Assembly: GCF_900184265.1 (NCBI RefSeq)
Contig: NZ_FXXA01000002.1
Location: 1,200,918-1,264,917 of the forward strand
DNA: 64,000 bases
Reading direction: 5' to 3'
Source: Eggerthella timonensis
GTDB taxonomy: Bacteria; Actinomycetota; Coriobacteriia; Coriobacteriales; Eggerthellaceae
Part shown: positions 17,409-26,291 of the stretch, piece after piece
Layout: each line of letters opens with the position of its first letter
Numbering within the stretch: position 1 is the stretch's first letter
The notes under the pieces: model-generated
What the model was told of the DNA's origin: nothing
The model's input: only the letters and a program-made list of their open reading frames with translations
The model's database searches: none
Translations under genes and position numbers: made by a program

Positions 17409-19127
17409 TTACGCGACGCCCAAAGCGTGCTTGGCGGCGATCCGGGCGAACGTGGCGGTGCGGCCCGCGTTGATGCCCGTGAAGTTGCTGGGGTAGTTGT
17501 GGGGATAGAAACCGCCCTGGTCGTTGCCGCACACGTACAGGCCGTCGATGACGCTGCCGTCCTTGCGCAGCGGCTGCGAATCGGTGTTCGTGATCACGCC
17601 ATGGATGGTGACCAGCAGCTCGCCGGCGATGCGCGCGGCGTAGAAGGGCGGCTCGTCCACGGCGCTCAGACGGTAGGCCGGCTTGCCGAAGTCGGAGTCC
17701 TCGCCCGCCGCGACCAGCTCGTTGTAACGCTCGATGGTTGCCTTGAACGTGGCGGTTTGGTCGGCGTCGAACTTCATGGCCTTCGCCAGCTCGTCGAGCG
17801 TGTCGCATTTCTTGAGCGCGCCCGATTCGATGCGCGGCTCCAGCCAGAACGAGTCGAGATGCTCTTTCGTGATGGCTTCGCAGTCGTACACGTCGGCGTT
17901 GAACGCGGTGCCCGACGGCGCGGGGAACAGGCGCGAGCATCCGCACGTGTCGAACTGCTCGATGTCCTCCCAGTAGCTGCCGTCCCAGACGATCCACGAG
18001 AAGTGGCCGGGCTGGTTCGCGCCGCCCGCGTAGCTCATGGGGTAGCACTGGTCCTCGTTCATGAAGCGCTCGCCGTTGGCGTTTACGTGGAGGAACGGCT
18101 GGCTGCTGGGCAGGAAGATGTCGCCGCCCTGGTAGGAACCGTCGAACTCGGTGTCGTCGAACATGATGCCGCGGTTCCAGATCATGCAGGAGCCGCCGGC
18201 CTCGAGCTCGGCGCCGGCCCACAGCGCCATGCGGATGCCGTCGCCCTCTTCGGTCACGCTGTCGCGCAGCACGCACCAATTGGAGTTGCCCGGGCACAAG
18301 TCTTGCAGCATCTCGTCGTTCGCGCCGTAGCCGCCCGTGCATACGATGACGCCGTTCTTTGCGTTGATCTGGATGGTTCCCTTGTCCTTCGACTCGGCGA
18401 TGACGCCGGTCACCTTACCCGACTCGTCCTGCACGAGCATCTTCGCGGGCGTCATGAACATGACTTCGCCGCCCAGCTCGCCCAGCACCTCGTTCATCAC
18501 TTCGAGGTGCGCGTACGCGCCGTAGTTCGGGCCGTCGGGGTTGTATTCGCCCATGCAGGGGTTGTAGCACATGGCCGGGTAGTAGGCATGCGGGTCGTCG
18601 GGCTTGTGCCACTCGAACGGGAACAGCATGCCCTTGGGCTCGAGCGTCTCCTTCATCCATTCGATCATCTCGCCGGACTTCTCGGCCCAGGTCTTGTACA
18701 TCAGCATGTTGGCGTCGCCGGCCTGGGTCTGGTTCGCGTGATTGAGCAGCGTGGGGACGTCTTCGTGATGGTCCGGTTCGAGCGCGGAGTTGAGCGCGCC
18801 GACGGCCTCGCGCGCCGCGGCGATGTTGCCGCCCTTTTCCAGCACGATGACCTTCGCGCCGTTCTGCGCGGCCGTGGTGGCCGCCACGAGCCCGCCGTTG
18901 CCGGCACCGACCACCACGAGGTCGGCTTCTAGCGTCTCGGCGATGTCGGCGGGCATCGCCGGCTTGTCACGCCAGCTGCCCTGCACGGCGGCGTCGGCCT
19001 TGCCGTCCTTGCCGCCTTCCGCCTGCGCCTGCGGGGCGCATCCGGCAAGCGCGCCGGCTGCGGCGAGCGCGCCCGTCGCGGTGAGCCCTGCCAAGAAGTT
19101 GCGGCGGCTGATGGTGTGTTCTCCCAT
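17409..19127 (-). CDS. Tat-exported FAD-dependent reductase (fumarate reductase-like), lipoprotein
   Basis: This 572-residue flavoprotein of the fumarate reductase/succinate dehydrogenase A-like family has a Tat signal (ISRRNFLAG, residues 6-14) that ends in a lipobox (ALAGC, cysteine 30), so it is probably lipid-anchored outside the cell. The FAD-binding start VVVGAGNGGLVAA lies near residue 72, and the C-terminal FAD segment GLYVCGNDQGGFY near 528. Such single-subunit enzymes reduce a carbon-carbon double bond as an electron sink; the substrate is not predictable. A GAGGAGGG site precedes the start. No cytochrome partner is adjacent. The LuxR gene at 15468 converges on it and the cysteine desulfidase-like gene diverges from it. 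Confidence 0.9.
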   Translation of the reverse strand: MGEHTISRRNFLAGLTATGALAAAGALAGCAPQAQAEGGKDGKADAAVQGSWRDKPAMPADIAETLEADLVVVGAGNGGLVAATTAAQNGAKVIVLEKGGNIAAAREAVGALNSALEPDHHEDVPTLLNHANQTQAGDANMLMYKTWAEKSGEMIEWMKETLEPKGMLFPFEWHKPDDPHAYYPAMCYNPCMGEYNPDGPNYGAYAHLEVMNEVLGELGGEVMFMTPAKMLVQDESGKVTGVIAESKDKGTIQINAKNGVIVCTGGYGANDEMLQDLCPGNSNWCVLRDSVTEEGDGIRMALWAGAELEAGGSCMIWNRGIMFDDTEFDGSYQGGDIFLPSSQPFLHVNANGERFMNEDQCYPMSYAGGANQPGHFSWIVWDGSYWEDIEQFDTCGCSRLFPAPSGTAFNADVYDCEAITKEHLDSFWLEPRIESGALKKCDTLDELAKAMKFDADQTATFKATIERYNELVAAGEDSDFGKPAYRLSAVDEPPFYAARIAGELLVTIHGVITNTDSQPLRKDGSVIDGLYVCGNDQGGFYPHNYPSNFTGINAGRTATFARIAAKHALGVA

Positions 19128-19360
19128 GGTTCCCTCCTCGTTCGTACGATTTCGACGGGTTGCATGCTACGCGCCGCCCCTCGCCGCGTCATCGCGCGGA
19201 ACCGGGTATATCGGCCCGTGTCCAGGCAAAACGCCGAAGATACCCGAAAACGGGGGAGGCGCGCCGCACGCGGTTTGCAGCGTGGGCGCGGCACGGAAGG
19301 GCGCACGGGGTGCTATCATGGTTCGTTGCATGCGACGGGCGGAGCGAAAAGGAGTGCTTC

Positions 19361-20659
19361 ATGGAGCGGACGGACGAGCGGTACGGGCAGTACGTGGCCA
19401 TCCTCGAAGAGGAGCTCGTCGCCGCGATGGGATGCACCGAGCCGATCGCCATCGCGCTAGCGGCCGCGCGTGCGCGCGAGCTGTTGGGGGCGCTTCCCGC
19501 GCGCGTGGAGGTGGCGGCCAGCGGCAGTATCATCAAGAACGCGAAGAGCGTGGTGGTTCCCCATACCGGCGGGCTCAAGGGCATCGAAGCCGCAGCGGCC
19601 GCAGGCATCGTGGCCGGGCAGGCCGATCGCAGCCTCGAGGTGATCGCCGATGTGTCCCCGGCCGACATCGAAGAGGTCGCGGCGTACCTGGAGCGCACGC
19701 CCATCACGGTAAAGCGCGCCGATACGGGGCTCGACTTCGACATCGTCGTGCGTGTGTTCGCCGAAGCCCCCGATGCTCCGGCGCGCAGCGCGCTCGTGCG
19801 CATCGCCGACTTCCATACGAACATCGTGCGCGAGGAGCGCGACGGCGCCGTGCTGCGCGACAGCGCGCCCACCTCCGAGGGAGGCTCGGCCGAGGGGATG
19901 ACCGACCGCGGCGTTCTGTCGATGGAGGGCATCTGGGATTTCGCCATGACCGCGGAGCTGGACGACGTGCGCGACCTGCTCGATCGGCAAATCGTCTGCA
20001 ACGACGCCATCGCGTGCGAGGGGCTGGCCGGCGACTGGGGCGCGAACATCGGCAGCGTCATGCTGGGCGCCTACGGCGACGACGTGAAGGTGCGCGCGTG
20101 CGCGTGCGCCGCAGCGGCGTCCGACGCGCGCATGAGCGGCTGCGAGCTGCCCGTGGTCATCAACTCCGGCAGCGGCAACCAGGGCATCACCGTGTCGGTG
20201 CCGCTCATCGTGTATGCGCGCCACCTGGGTTCCACCGACGAGCAGCTCTACCGCGCGCTCGTGCTGTCGAACCTCGTGGCCATCCATCAGAAAACGGGCA
20301 TCGGGCGGCTATCGGCGTTCTGCGGCGCCGTGTGCGCGGGCGCGGCGGCGGGCGCCGGCATCGCGTACCTCGACGGCGGCGGCTACGAGGAGGCCGTGCA
20401 CGCCGTGGTGAACGCGCTGTCCATCGTGGCGGGCATGGTGTGCGACGGCGCGAAGCCCTCGTGCGCCGGCAAGATCGCTTTCTCGGTGAACGCCGGCATC
20501 CTCGGCTACGTGATGTACCGCGACGGCCAGCAGTTCTACGGCGGCGACGGCATCGTGAAGAAGGGCGTGGAGAACACCATCGACAGCATCGCCCGCCTCG
20601 GCCGCGACGGCATGCGCGCCACCAACGACGAGATCATCAGGATCATGCTGGGTCTCTAG
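19361..20659 (+). CDS. L-cysteine desulfidase-family protein (CyuA/UPF0597 type)
   Basis: This 432-residue cytosolic protein belongs to the serine dehydratase alpha-like/UPF0597 group, whose members break down L-cysteine to pyruvate, ammonia and sulfide using an iron-sulfur cluster. The hallmark MGCTEP is at residues 23-28. Further features are SGSIIKNAKSVVVPHTGGLK near 52 and VINSGSGNQGITVSVP near 265. Cysteines in LSAFCGAVCAG and CDGAKPSCAGK could serve a cluster. The ATG at 19361 follows AAAAGGAG. It ends 8 bases before a pair of inverted GAGAC-type repeats that separate it from the convergent helicase-like gene. A link to sulfur supply for iron-sulfur clusters is a guess. Confidence 0.88.
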   Translation: MERTDERYGQYVAILEEELVAAMGCTEPIAIALAAARARELLGALPARVEVAASGSIIKNAKSVVVPHTGGLKGIEAAAAAGIVAGQADRSLEVIADVSPADIEEVAAYLERTPITVKRADTGLDFDIVVRVFAEAPDAPARSALVRIADFHTNIVREERDGAVLRDSAPTSEGGSAEGMTDRGVLSMEGIWDFAMTAELDDVRDLLDRQIVCNDAIACEGLAGDWGANIGSVMLGAYGDDVKVRACACAAAASDARMSGCELPVVINSGSGNQGITVSVPLIVYARHLGSTDEQLYRALVLSNLVAIHQKTGIGRLSAFCGAVCAGAAAGAGIAYLDGGGYEEAVHAVVNALSIVAGMVCDGAKPSCAGKIAFSVNAGILGYVMYRDGQQFYGGDGIVKKGVENTIDSIARLGRDGMRATNDEIIRIMLGL

Positions 20660-20666
20660 CTGTGCA

Positions 20667-20760
20667 ATGAGACAAAGGGACGGGGTTAATGACTCATTCC
20701 CCCGTCGATCATGTCCCGATGCTCTCTGAATGAGTCATTAACCCCGTCCCTTTGTCTCAT
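20667..20760. repeat. Inverted pair of GAGAC-type repeats
   Basis: The 33-base copy at 20667-20699 (starting ATGAGACAAAGGGACGGGG) is the perfect reverse complement of 20728-20760, with 28 bases between. The right copy overlaps the last seven codons and stop of the helicase-like gene. The pair forms a strong hairpin between two convergent genes and could end both transcripts. Confidence 0.95.
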
Positions 20761-22561
20761 CCAGGAACACGCTGGGCTCGATGGCGCAGGTGCGGATGCC
20801 GTCCTTCAGGCGGATGCGGCTGATCTTGAGCTTCAGCTTGCCCGCGCTTTCGAGGTCGGTGGACGTGAAATACGACAGCGCCAGCGTGCGGCCGGCCTTT
20901 CCCGTCAGCGCGCGCACGCGCCGCTCGTCGACGGCGCGCATCTTCTCCTGGCGCTCGGGCGGGGTCACCGTGGCGTCGAAGTAGTCGCGGGAGGGGATGA
21001 AGCCGTTGACGAAGCCGGCGACGATCAGCAGGTCGGGCGAGAAGCCGCACGCGAGGTCGTAGGGAACGACGGCCACCGCGTCGGCAGCCTCCAGGGTGGG
21101 TGCGAGCAGGCGCTCGGCCAGGCGCCGCGTCATCGCGGCGGCATCGTCGGCCGCGCCGCCGCTGCCCGAGCCGTCGTCGGCCAGGCACCGCTCGCGCAGG
21201 ACGGCGGGTGCGTGCTGCTCCGTCCCTCCGGTGACGATGCGCGCCAGCTCGTCGAGCAGCGCCTCGCCCGTCAGCCCGCGCGCCTGCTCGATGAGCGCGC
21301 GCCCGGCGCGGTGCGCTTCGGCCACGCGCTGCGCGCCCACCACCTGGTCGTCGCTGCTGTCGACGGCAGCGAGCGCCTGCACGAGGCCGATGCCCTGCTC
21401 CTCGGCGCGCGAGCGCAGGTTGGCGAGGGCCGCGCTGTTCACGAGGTAGTCGCCGAAGCCGCACCAGCAGCGCCACGCCGCGGCGTCGTCCGGGTTCGCC
21501 GCCAGGTTGAGCGCCGTCGCGATGCGCGCGGGCACGCAGCGGGCGTTGTCGCGGATGTCGCCGCGCAAAGGCTGCGCGTCGGGAAGCGCTTCGGCGCGCA
21601 CGCCCTGCGCCGCGAGCGCGACGACCACGTTGCGCGACCACACGCCGTTCGGCACGGCCACGACGATCCGCCGCGCGGACGTGCCGGCGGCGACGGCCTC
21701 GGCGACGGTGCGCGCGACCAGCTCGAACTCGGCTTCGGGGGTGTCGCTGCGCAGGACCAGCGGGGTGCGCGCGGCGGCCGCATCGGCGGCCAGCCGCTCG
21801 TGAACGGCGTGGGGATGCGTCGCGAGGAACTCGTCGATCCCGTCGGCATAGGGGTAGGAATCGTACACCTCGATGCAGGTTTCCGCATCGCCCGCCACGG
21901 CGATCGAGCGTGCGGCGACGAGGCTCGCCAGCGTTTGGGAGGCGCGGCTCGCGCACGCGAAGTCGTCCACCAGCACGTGCGCCCAGGAGCGGGCGGCGCG
22001 CGCTTCGTCGCAGCCGCGCAGGTAGCGCACGGCGAGGTTCGCCGCCTCGGGCTCCACGATGGCGCGCATGAAGGACAGGTTCGCCTTCAGCAGCGCATGG
22101 ACGTCGGTCTCCTCGCCCGGCAGCAGCCAGGCGGGATCGTCGTCGGCCAGCTCGGTCCACGACCGGTAGAAGAACTTGAGCATCTCGCGCAGCCGCCTCG
22201 GCCTGAGCCCGCTCACCTTCATGTCCTCCATGAGGAACGTCTCCTCGAAGGCGGTCAGCAGCCGCGGCTCCCGTCCCGACCAGCGGCGCGCGCCATCGTC
22301 GGCCAGCACGTCGAGCGCCAAGGCCCGCGCGGTGGTCACGGTCGCGCCCGCGGCGCGCTCGGCGCCTGCCCGGGCGGCCAGCCGCTCCGAGAACAGGCGC
22401 GCCGCCTGGGGCGTCGCGCACAGCACCAGCACGCTGTGCGCCGCTGCGTCCTTCGTCAGCAGCGCGGCGGCGCGCTCGACGAGGCGCTGCGTCTTGCCGC
22501 TGCCGACGCCTCCGGTGATGAGCAGGGATTCCGTCGTTTCGAAGGTCGTTTCACCTGTCAT
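20738..22561 (-). CDS. Superfamily-1 helicase-like ATPase of module B
   Basis: This 607-residue protein begins with a textbook phosphate-binding loop (LLITGGVGSGKTQRLVERAA, residues 13-32) as in UvrD/RecB/AddB helicases. It has a Walker B-like VLVDDFACASRASQTLA near 190 and VAGFVNGFIPSRDYFDATV near 515. It shares MKVSGLRPRRLREMLKFFY with the module A paralogue. The last seven residues (DETKGRG) and the stop come from a GAGAC-type repeat, so the C-terminus is shorter than in the paralogue. No nuclease motif is seen. It is separated from the NapH-like gene by a double hairpin. DNA translocation is possible, but the context points to respiratory enzyme assembly; the function is unknown. Confidence 0.8.
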   Translation of the reverse strand: MTGETTFETTESLLITGGVGSGKTQRLVERAAALLTKDAAAHSVLVLCATPQAARLFSERLAARAGAERAAGATVTTARALALDVLADDGARRWSGREPRLLTAFEETFLMEDMKVSGLRPRRLREMLKFFYRSWTELADDDPAWLLPGEETDVHALLKANLSFMRAIVEPEAANLAVRYLRGCDEARAARSWAHVLVDDFACASRASQTLASLVAARSIAVAGDAETCIEVYDSYPYADGIDEFLATHPHAVHERLAADAAAARTPLVLRSDTPEAEFELVARTVAEAVAAGTSARRIVVAVPNGVWSRNVVVALAAQGVRAEALPDAQPLRGDIRDNARCVPARIATALNLAANPDDAAAWRCWCGFGDYLVNSAALANLRSRAEEQGIGLVQALAAVDSSDDQVVGAQRVAEAHRAGRALIEQARGLTGEALLDELARIVTGGTEQHAPAVLRERCLADDGSGSGGAADDAAAMTRRLAERLLAPTLEAADAVAVVPYDLACGFSPDLLIVAGFVNGFIPSRDYFDATVTPPERQEKMRAVDERRVRALTGKAGRTLALSYFTSTDLESAGKLKLKISRIRLKDGIRTCAIEPSVFLDETKGRG

Positions 22562-22601
22562 GGGTTTTCATTCCTCCAGGTCGCGTTCGTCAGGTTCGGT
22601 G

Positions 22602-22706
22602 CGGAAGCGGCACCCCTCTTTCATCGGGAGGGAGGGGGAGGGGTGCCGCTTCCGGGCAAAAGGCGGCTTGTCCCCCAGAGCCCTTGCCAAGCCGCCTTTT
22701 GCCCGG
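22602..22706. repeat. Two adjacent perfect stem-loops
   Basis: Stem one pairs 22602-22617 with 22639-22654 (16 bp). Stem two pairs 22652-22670 with 22688-22706 (19 bp); the two overlap by three bases. A third CGGAAGCG-like motif follows near 22727. It lies between two same-strand genes of module B and may set their relative expression. Confidence 0.85.
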
Positions 22707-22775
22707 AAGCGGGGCGCGCCCGATTCCGGAAGCGCGGCCCGGCTGCTGCAGCTGGCCGGGCCGTGCGGGAGGGGT

Positions 22776-23804
22776 TTACGGTGCGGTGCGCGCATCGTCG
22801 GCGTTGCGAGCGTCGCTCGTGCCGGCCGCATCGACGGTCGTGGCGACGGGTGCGTCCGACGAGCGCTTGGGCAGCAGCGGCATGGTGATCGCGTTCGCGG
22901 GGCATGCGTCCACGCAGGCGCGGCATTTCGTGCACTCGCTCCATGCGGCGCGCGACAGCTGCGGATGGCGCGGGTCGATGCCCTCTTCGCAGGCGCGGCC
23001 GCAGGCTCCGCACGCGGCTCCCTTGGCCGTCTCCAGGCACAACCCATCGTCGATTGTGGGCACGAACGTCTTGTTCGCCTTCGCGATGAGGCTCATGAAC
23101 GCCGAGAGCGGGCACAGCTTGTGGCACCACTTCTTGAACAGCAGCACTTCGGCGATGAGCAGCGCGGGCACCACGATGAGCGACCAGGTGACGTCGCCGT
23201 GCGCGAACAGGTTGATGACCAGCAGGATGGTGGCGAACGTGAGCCCGATGGGGCAGACGAGGCAGAACACCGGGAAGCCGAAGACGAAGGTGGACGCCAA
23301 CGCGCCGCCCAGCACGAAGTGGCGCGCGTCGGGCGCGGCCCCGCGCTTGGCCGCGCAGGAGGCGCATCCGCCCGCGTCCTTCGCTCCCTTCGAGCACGAG
23401 ACGCTCAGCGCGTCGGCCTCGGCCTTCGTGAGCGGCGCGGCAGCGGGCTCGGGCTTGGTGTCGACGTCGGCGTCGACGGCATCGTCGCGCTTGGCAGGCT
23501 GCTTCTTCGCGAACACGCCGCGCAGCTTCTGCACGAGCGGCACGGGGCACATCCATCCGCAGAACGCGCGAGCGAACAGGACGATGAGCAGCACCATCGC
23601 GATCAGCGAGATCACGGCGCGCGGCACCATCATCTTGGAGGCGAGCATGGTGCCCAGGGCGCCCAGCGGGCACAGGATGGAGATGTCCCAGATGCCCGGC
23701 GCCGACATGGTGCCGATCCCGACGTTCGTCACGAAGCCGACGGTGACGACGGCGATGATGGCCAGCGCGCAGGCGGTGCGCAGCGTTTTGGAATTCTTCT
23801 TCAT
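22776..23804 (-). CDS. NapH-like membrane ferredoxin, module B
   Basis: This 342-residue membrane iron-sulfur protein is a paralogue of 11379-12323. NapH-type motifs are LCPLGALGTM near 45, CGWMCPVPL near 83, FCLVCPIGLTF near 180 and WCHKLCPLSAFMS near 225. The C-terminal cluster motifs are CGACGRACEEG and CTKCRACVDAC. The linker between helices two and three is long and charged (DAVDADVDTKPEPAAAPLTK) with CASCAAK, where the module A copy carries a repeat insertion. The C-terminal tail of about 30 residues is low in complexity. It starts 8 bases after the NapG-like gene and probably oxidises quinol for it. Confidence 0.9.
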   Translation of the reverse strand: MKKNSKTLRTACALAIIAVVTVGFVTNVGIGTMSAPGIWDISILCPLGALGTMLASKMMVPRAVISLIAMVLLIVLFARAFCGWMCPVPLVQKLRGVFAKKQPAKRDDAVDADVDTKPEPAAAPLTKAEADALSVSCSKGAKDAGGCASCAAKRGAAPDARHFVLGGALASTFVFGFPVFCLVCPIGLTFATILLVINLFAHGDVTWSLIVVPALLIAEVLLFKKWCHKLCPLSAFMSLIAKANKTFVPTIDDGLCLETAKGAACGACGRACEEGIDPRHPQLSRAAWSECTKCRACVDACPANAITMPLLPKRSSDAPVATTVDAAGTSDARNADDARTAP

Positions 23805-23812
23805 GGGGGCAC

Positions 23813-24454
23813 CTATCCTTCAACTTCGTCGAGCGGGTGGACGACGATGGCGCGCGCCGTGGCCCCCTCGGCGATGGAGCCGTTTTGCAGCGAGACGCAC
23901 ACGCTCTCGCACGCGCCGCATCCGTTGCACTTGTCCTCCAGCACGATGGGACGGTTGTCCTTGTCCAGCTCCATGGCCTCGTAGGGGCACGCGTCGTAGC
24001 AGAACCGGCATCCGGTGAGCTTGTAGGCCAGGCACCAATCCTCGTGGATGACCGCCTTGCCGATGATGGTGTTCTCGGCCGTGGCGTCGGCGGGCAGCTT
24101 GAGCGCTTCGGTGGGGCAGGCGCTCACGCACAGCGGGGTGCCGTCGTGCTCGTCGGCGCACCAGTCGCACCAGTTCGCGGAGAAGTCGAACGTGGGGGTG
24201 CGCATGTTCAGCACGCCGTCCTCGAGGTGGGCGGGCGCGATGACGTCGCGCGGGCAGATCTCGTAGCATTTCTCGCAGCGGATGCACGCCGAGATGAGCC
24301 GCTCCTCGTCCTGGCCTCCCGGCGGGCGCACGAGGGACTGCGATCCCGCGTACTTCAATCCGCCCAAGCCCAGCATGACCGCCGCGCCGCCCGCGCCCAA
24401 GCACAGCGTGCGGCGCGTCATGCCGGCGTAGGTTCTCTCCTGCTTGTTCTCCAT
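23813..24454 (-). CDS. NapG-like Tat-type four-cluster ferredoxin, module B
   Basis: This 213-residue protein has a Tat-type start (MTRRTLCLGAGG near residue 12) and four cluster motifs: CIRCEKCYEIC near 57, CDWC with CVSAC near 92-108, CLAYKLTGCRFCYDAC near 141, and CNGCGACESVC near 178. It is the same length as the module A copy at 10732 and shares RPPGGQDEE. It probably sits outside the membrane and accepts electrons from the NapH-like protein encoded next. The TorD-type gene lies 25 bases upstream on the same strand. Confidence 0.9.
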   Translation of the reverse strand: MENKQERTYAGMTRRTLCLGAGGAAVMLGLGGLKYAGSQSLVRPPGGQDEERLISACIRCEKCYEICPRDVIAPAHLEDGVLNMRTPTFDFSANWCDWCADEHDGTPLCVSACPTEALKLPADATAENTIIGKAVIHEDWCLAYKLTGCRFCYDACPYEAMELDKDNRPIVLEDKCNGCGACESVCVSLQNGSIAEGATARAIVVHPLDEVEG

Positions 24455-24479
24455 CGCTCCTTCTTTCGATCCCGCGCGG

Positions 24480-25190
24480 CTAGTCCGCGGCCAGCACGTC
24501 GGCGAGGAACGCCTCGTCGGTTTGGAGGAAGCCGTCCGTCAGGTACGCGAGGCCGCGGTAGAGGTCGGTCTGCGCGAAGCGCTTCATGTCGGACGTCATC
24601 ATGGGGGCCCATGCCGCCAGGTGGTCTTCGAGGAAGTTCTTCTGCGCGGTCAGCAGGGCGATCGCCTCGGCCTCGTCGCCGCCGCGCAGCGCGTTCACCG
24701 TGCGCGTGGCCATGATCTGCTGGAATTCCAGCTCGAGCGCCACGTGGTCCTCGCCCTCCTTCCACGTGTCCTGCTTGTCGAGGCCGGCGCTGCGGTAGAT
24801 GGCCAGCACCTCGTCACGTGCCTCTTGCATGAGCAGGCGCTTCTCGGAGGTGTACACCGATTCGAACGGGTAGGCGGCCGAGAACGCGTCCACGCCGTGC
24901 CCGATGAACACGCGCACGTAGTCGATGGCGAGGTCGGTGATGCTGTTGTCCCAGGTGTTGCTCAGGTACGTGGCCAGCAGGCGGTAGCCCTCGTCCACGT
25001 TCTTGTTGCCCGTCTTGGCAGGGAAGCGCATGCCGCGCAGCTCGTCGAGGAGAGGCTCGTCCACCTCCACGCGGTACAGGCGCGACAGCAGGCCGTACGT
25101 GGCGGCGCGCTGCTCGTTGAGGGTGATGAACTCCTGCATCGTGGCCTCGTCGGCGAGGGGCTGGGGTGCGGATGCGGTTGCGTCGGTCAT
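24480..25190 (-). CDS. TorD/DmsD-family molybdoenzyme chaperone, module B
   Basis: This 236-residue helical chaperone is paralogous to 10007-10732. Shared family features are AIDYVRVFIGHG near 88, AYPFESVYTSEKRLLMQ near 105, WKEGEDHVALELEFQQIM near 140 and LTAQKNFLEDHLAAWAPMM near 175. The ATG at 25190 follows AAGGAGGAC and lies 2 bases after the stop of the acidic protein gene, so the two are likely cotranscribed and coupled. It probably guards Tat substrates of the DMSO reductase family during cofactor loading. Confidence 0.9.
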   Translation of the reverse strand: MTDATASAPQPLADEATMQEFITLNEQRAATYGLLSRLYRVEVDEPLLDELRGMRFPAKTGNKNVDEGYRLLATYLSNTWDNSITDLAIDYVRVFIGHGVDAFSAAYPFESVYTSEKRLLMQEARDEVLAIYRSAGLDKQDTWKEGEDHVALELEFQQIMATRTVNALRGGDEAEAIALLTAQKNFLEDHLAAWAPMMTSDMKRFAQTDLYRGLAYLTDGFLQTDEAFLADVLAAD

Positions 25191-25192
25191 GG

Positions 25193-26053
25193 TTAGTCCT
25201 CCTTGGATGCGGCGGTTGCGGGGGCGTCGGCGAGCAGGTCGAGGCCGGTGCGGCCGATGTCGGTGATGCACCACGCCTTCTTCCAGACGAGCGCGTCGCA
25301 TTTCTCCAGCCGGTCGATGAAGTGGGGCGCGTAGAAGCGGGGCTTCTGCACGAGCGGATCGTGGTCGACCGCGTCGTTGATAGCGGGCGTGGCGGCGCCG
25401 CCATCCGCTGCGCACAGGTTGAGAATGCGCTGGTAGATGGGCGCGTAGGCGGCATCCTCCTCCAGGAGGGCGCGCAGGCGGTCGAGCGGCTTGTCGGCTT
25501 CGAGCGCCGCGATGCCGGGCGCGGTGGCAAGCCAGTAGGTTTCGACGGGCTCGCGCGCTTCCAGGTACTCGACGCCGTCCACGACGACGGTTTCCGGCTC
25601 GATCTCGGCGTCGTCGGCGGGATCGCCGTCGGCCGTGACGCGCTCGAGCGCGCCCGCCTTCTCCAGCAGGGAGCACAGGTTGGCCGCGCTGTACACCGAG
25701 AAGTTGTTCGCTTGCAGCTCGTCCACCTGCGCCTTCACGGCGGAGGCGGGCTGCGGCTGGGCGCACGCGGCCAGGATGCCCAGCAGCACCGTGCGGCGCG
25801 GCGCCATGGCTTTCAGCAGGTCGTCGATGCGTTCCTCGGCGGGGCGCTCGCAGGCGACGGACGCGCCGGACGGGGTCGCGTCCGCACCGGCGTCCGCGTT
25901 CTCGCGTGCGAGCGCATCCTCGGCGGCGCTCACCGTGGCGACGAACTCGTCGGCACGCCCTTCGGTTTCGTCGTCGTCGAAGTCTTCAAGTGGATCGAAC
26001 CCGTCGTAGTCGGGCTCAAGAGAAAGGTGTTGGTTCGTGGAATCGTGAGTCAT
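25193..26053 (-). CDS. Acidic protein of unknown function, module B
   Basis: This 286-residue protein is paralogous in layout to 9183-9992. It has an acidic N-terminus (DYDGFDPLEDFDDDE), a helical middle (ERIDDLLKAMAPRRTVLLG) and a C-terminal part with YAPIYQRILNLCAADGG and WKKAWCITDIGRTGLDL. No named family is recognised. The ATG at 26053 (MTHDSTNQ) was chosen over one at 26092 because GAGGGGCGG precedes it and the homologous acidic start follows. It is the first gene of the minus-strand half of module B and faces the ferredoxin gene at 26292 across a gap with nested dyads. Confidence 0.78.
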   Translation of the reverse strand: MTHDSTNQHLSLEPDYDGFDPLEDFDDDETEGRADEFVATVSAAEDALARENADAGADATPSGASVACERPAEERIDDLLKAMAPRRTVLLGILAACAQPQPASAVKAQVDELQANNFSVYSAANLCSLLEKAGALERVTADGDPADDAEIEPETVVVDGVEYLEAREPVETYWLATAPGIAALEADKPLDRLRALLEEDAAYAPIYQRILNLCAADGGAATPAINDAVDHDPLVQKPRFYAPHFIDRLEKCDALVWKKAWCITDIGRTGLDLLADAPATAASKED

Positions 26054-26067
26054 GTTCCGCCCCTCGT

Positions 26068-26140
26068 GACATTGTTTGCATCTACGGCGCACAGCACCGC
26101 GAACCTCACCCCTGAGGTTCCCACTTTTGCAAACAATGTC
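26068..26140. promoter_or_regulatory. Nested dyads in the divergent module B promoter region
   Basis: An outer 13-bp perfect inverted repeat (GACATTGTTTGCA at 26068-26080, complement at 26128-26140) encloses an inner 8-4-8 hairpin at 26101-26120 (GAACCTCA/TGAGGTTC). It starts 15 bases upstream of the acidic protein gene. It may be a paired operator or an RNA leader structure. A TATACT box at 26249-26254 faces the ferredoxin gene. Confidence 0.6.
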
Positions 26141-26291
26141 CGCTTCGCACGCAACCTGCGTGCCGGCGGACTCCCCAAGGCCACATGATAGGGAGCGCCG
26201 CGAAAGGTGTCAAGCGCGATTTTTCTCGCACGCTGCGGCGAAAGTGGCTATACTAGGCGGTGCAAGGGGGTAGACGAGAAAGGGTGAAGTC

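Noticed and set aside
19128-19360. Operator dyad between flavoprotein and cysteine desulfidase-like genes
   Set aside because: Only short, weak symmetry (CGGG...CCCG) was found, not comparable with the perfect dyads in the LuxR gaps.
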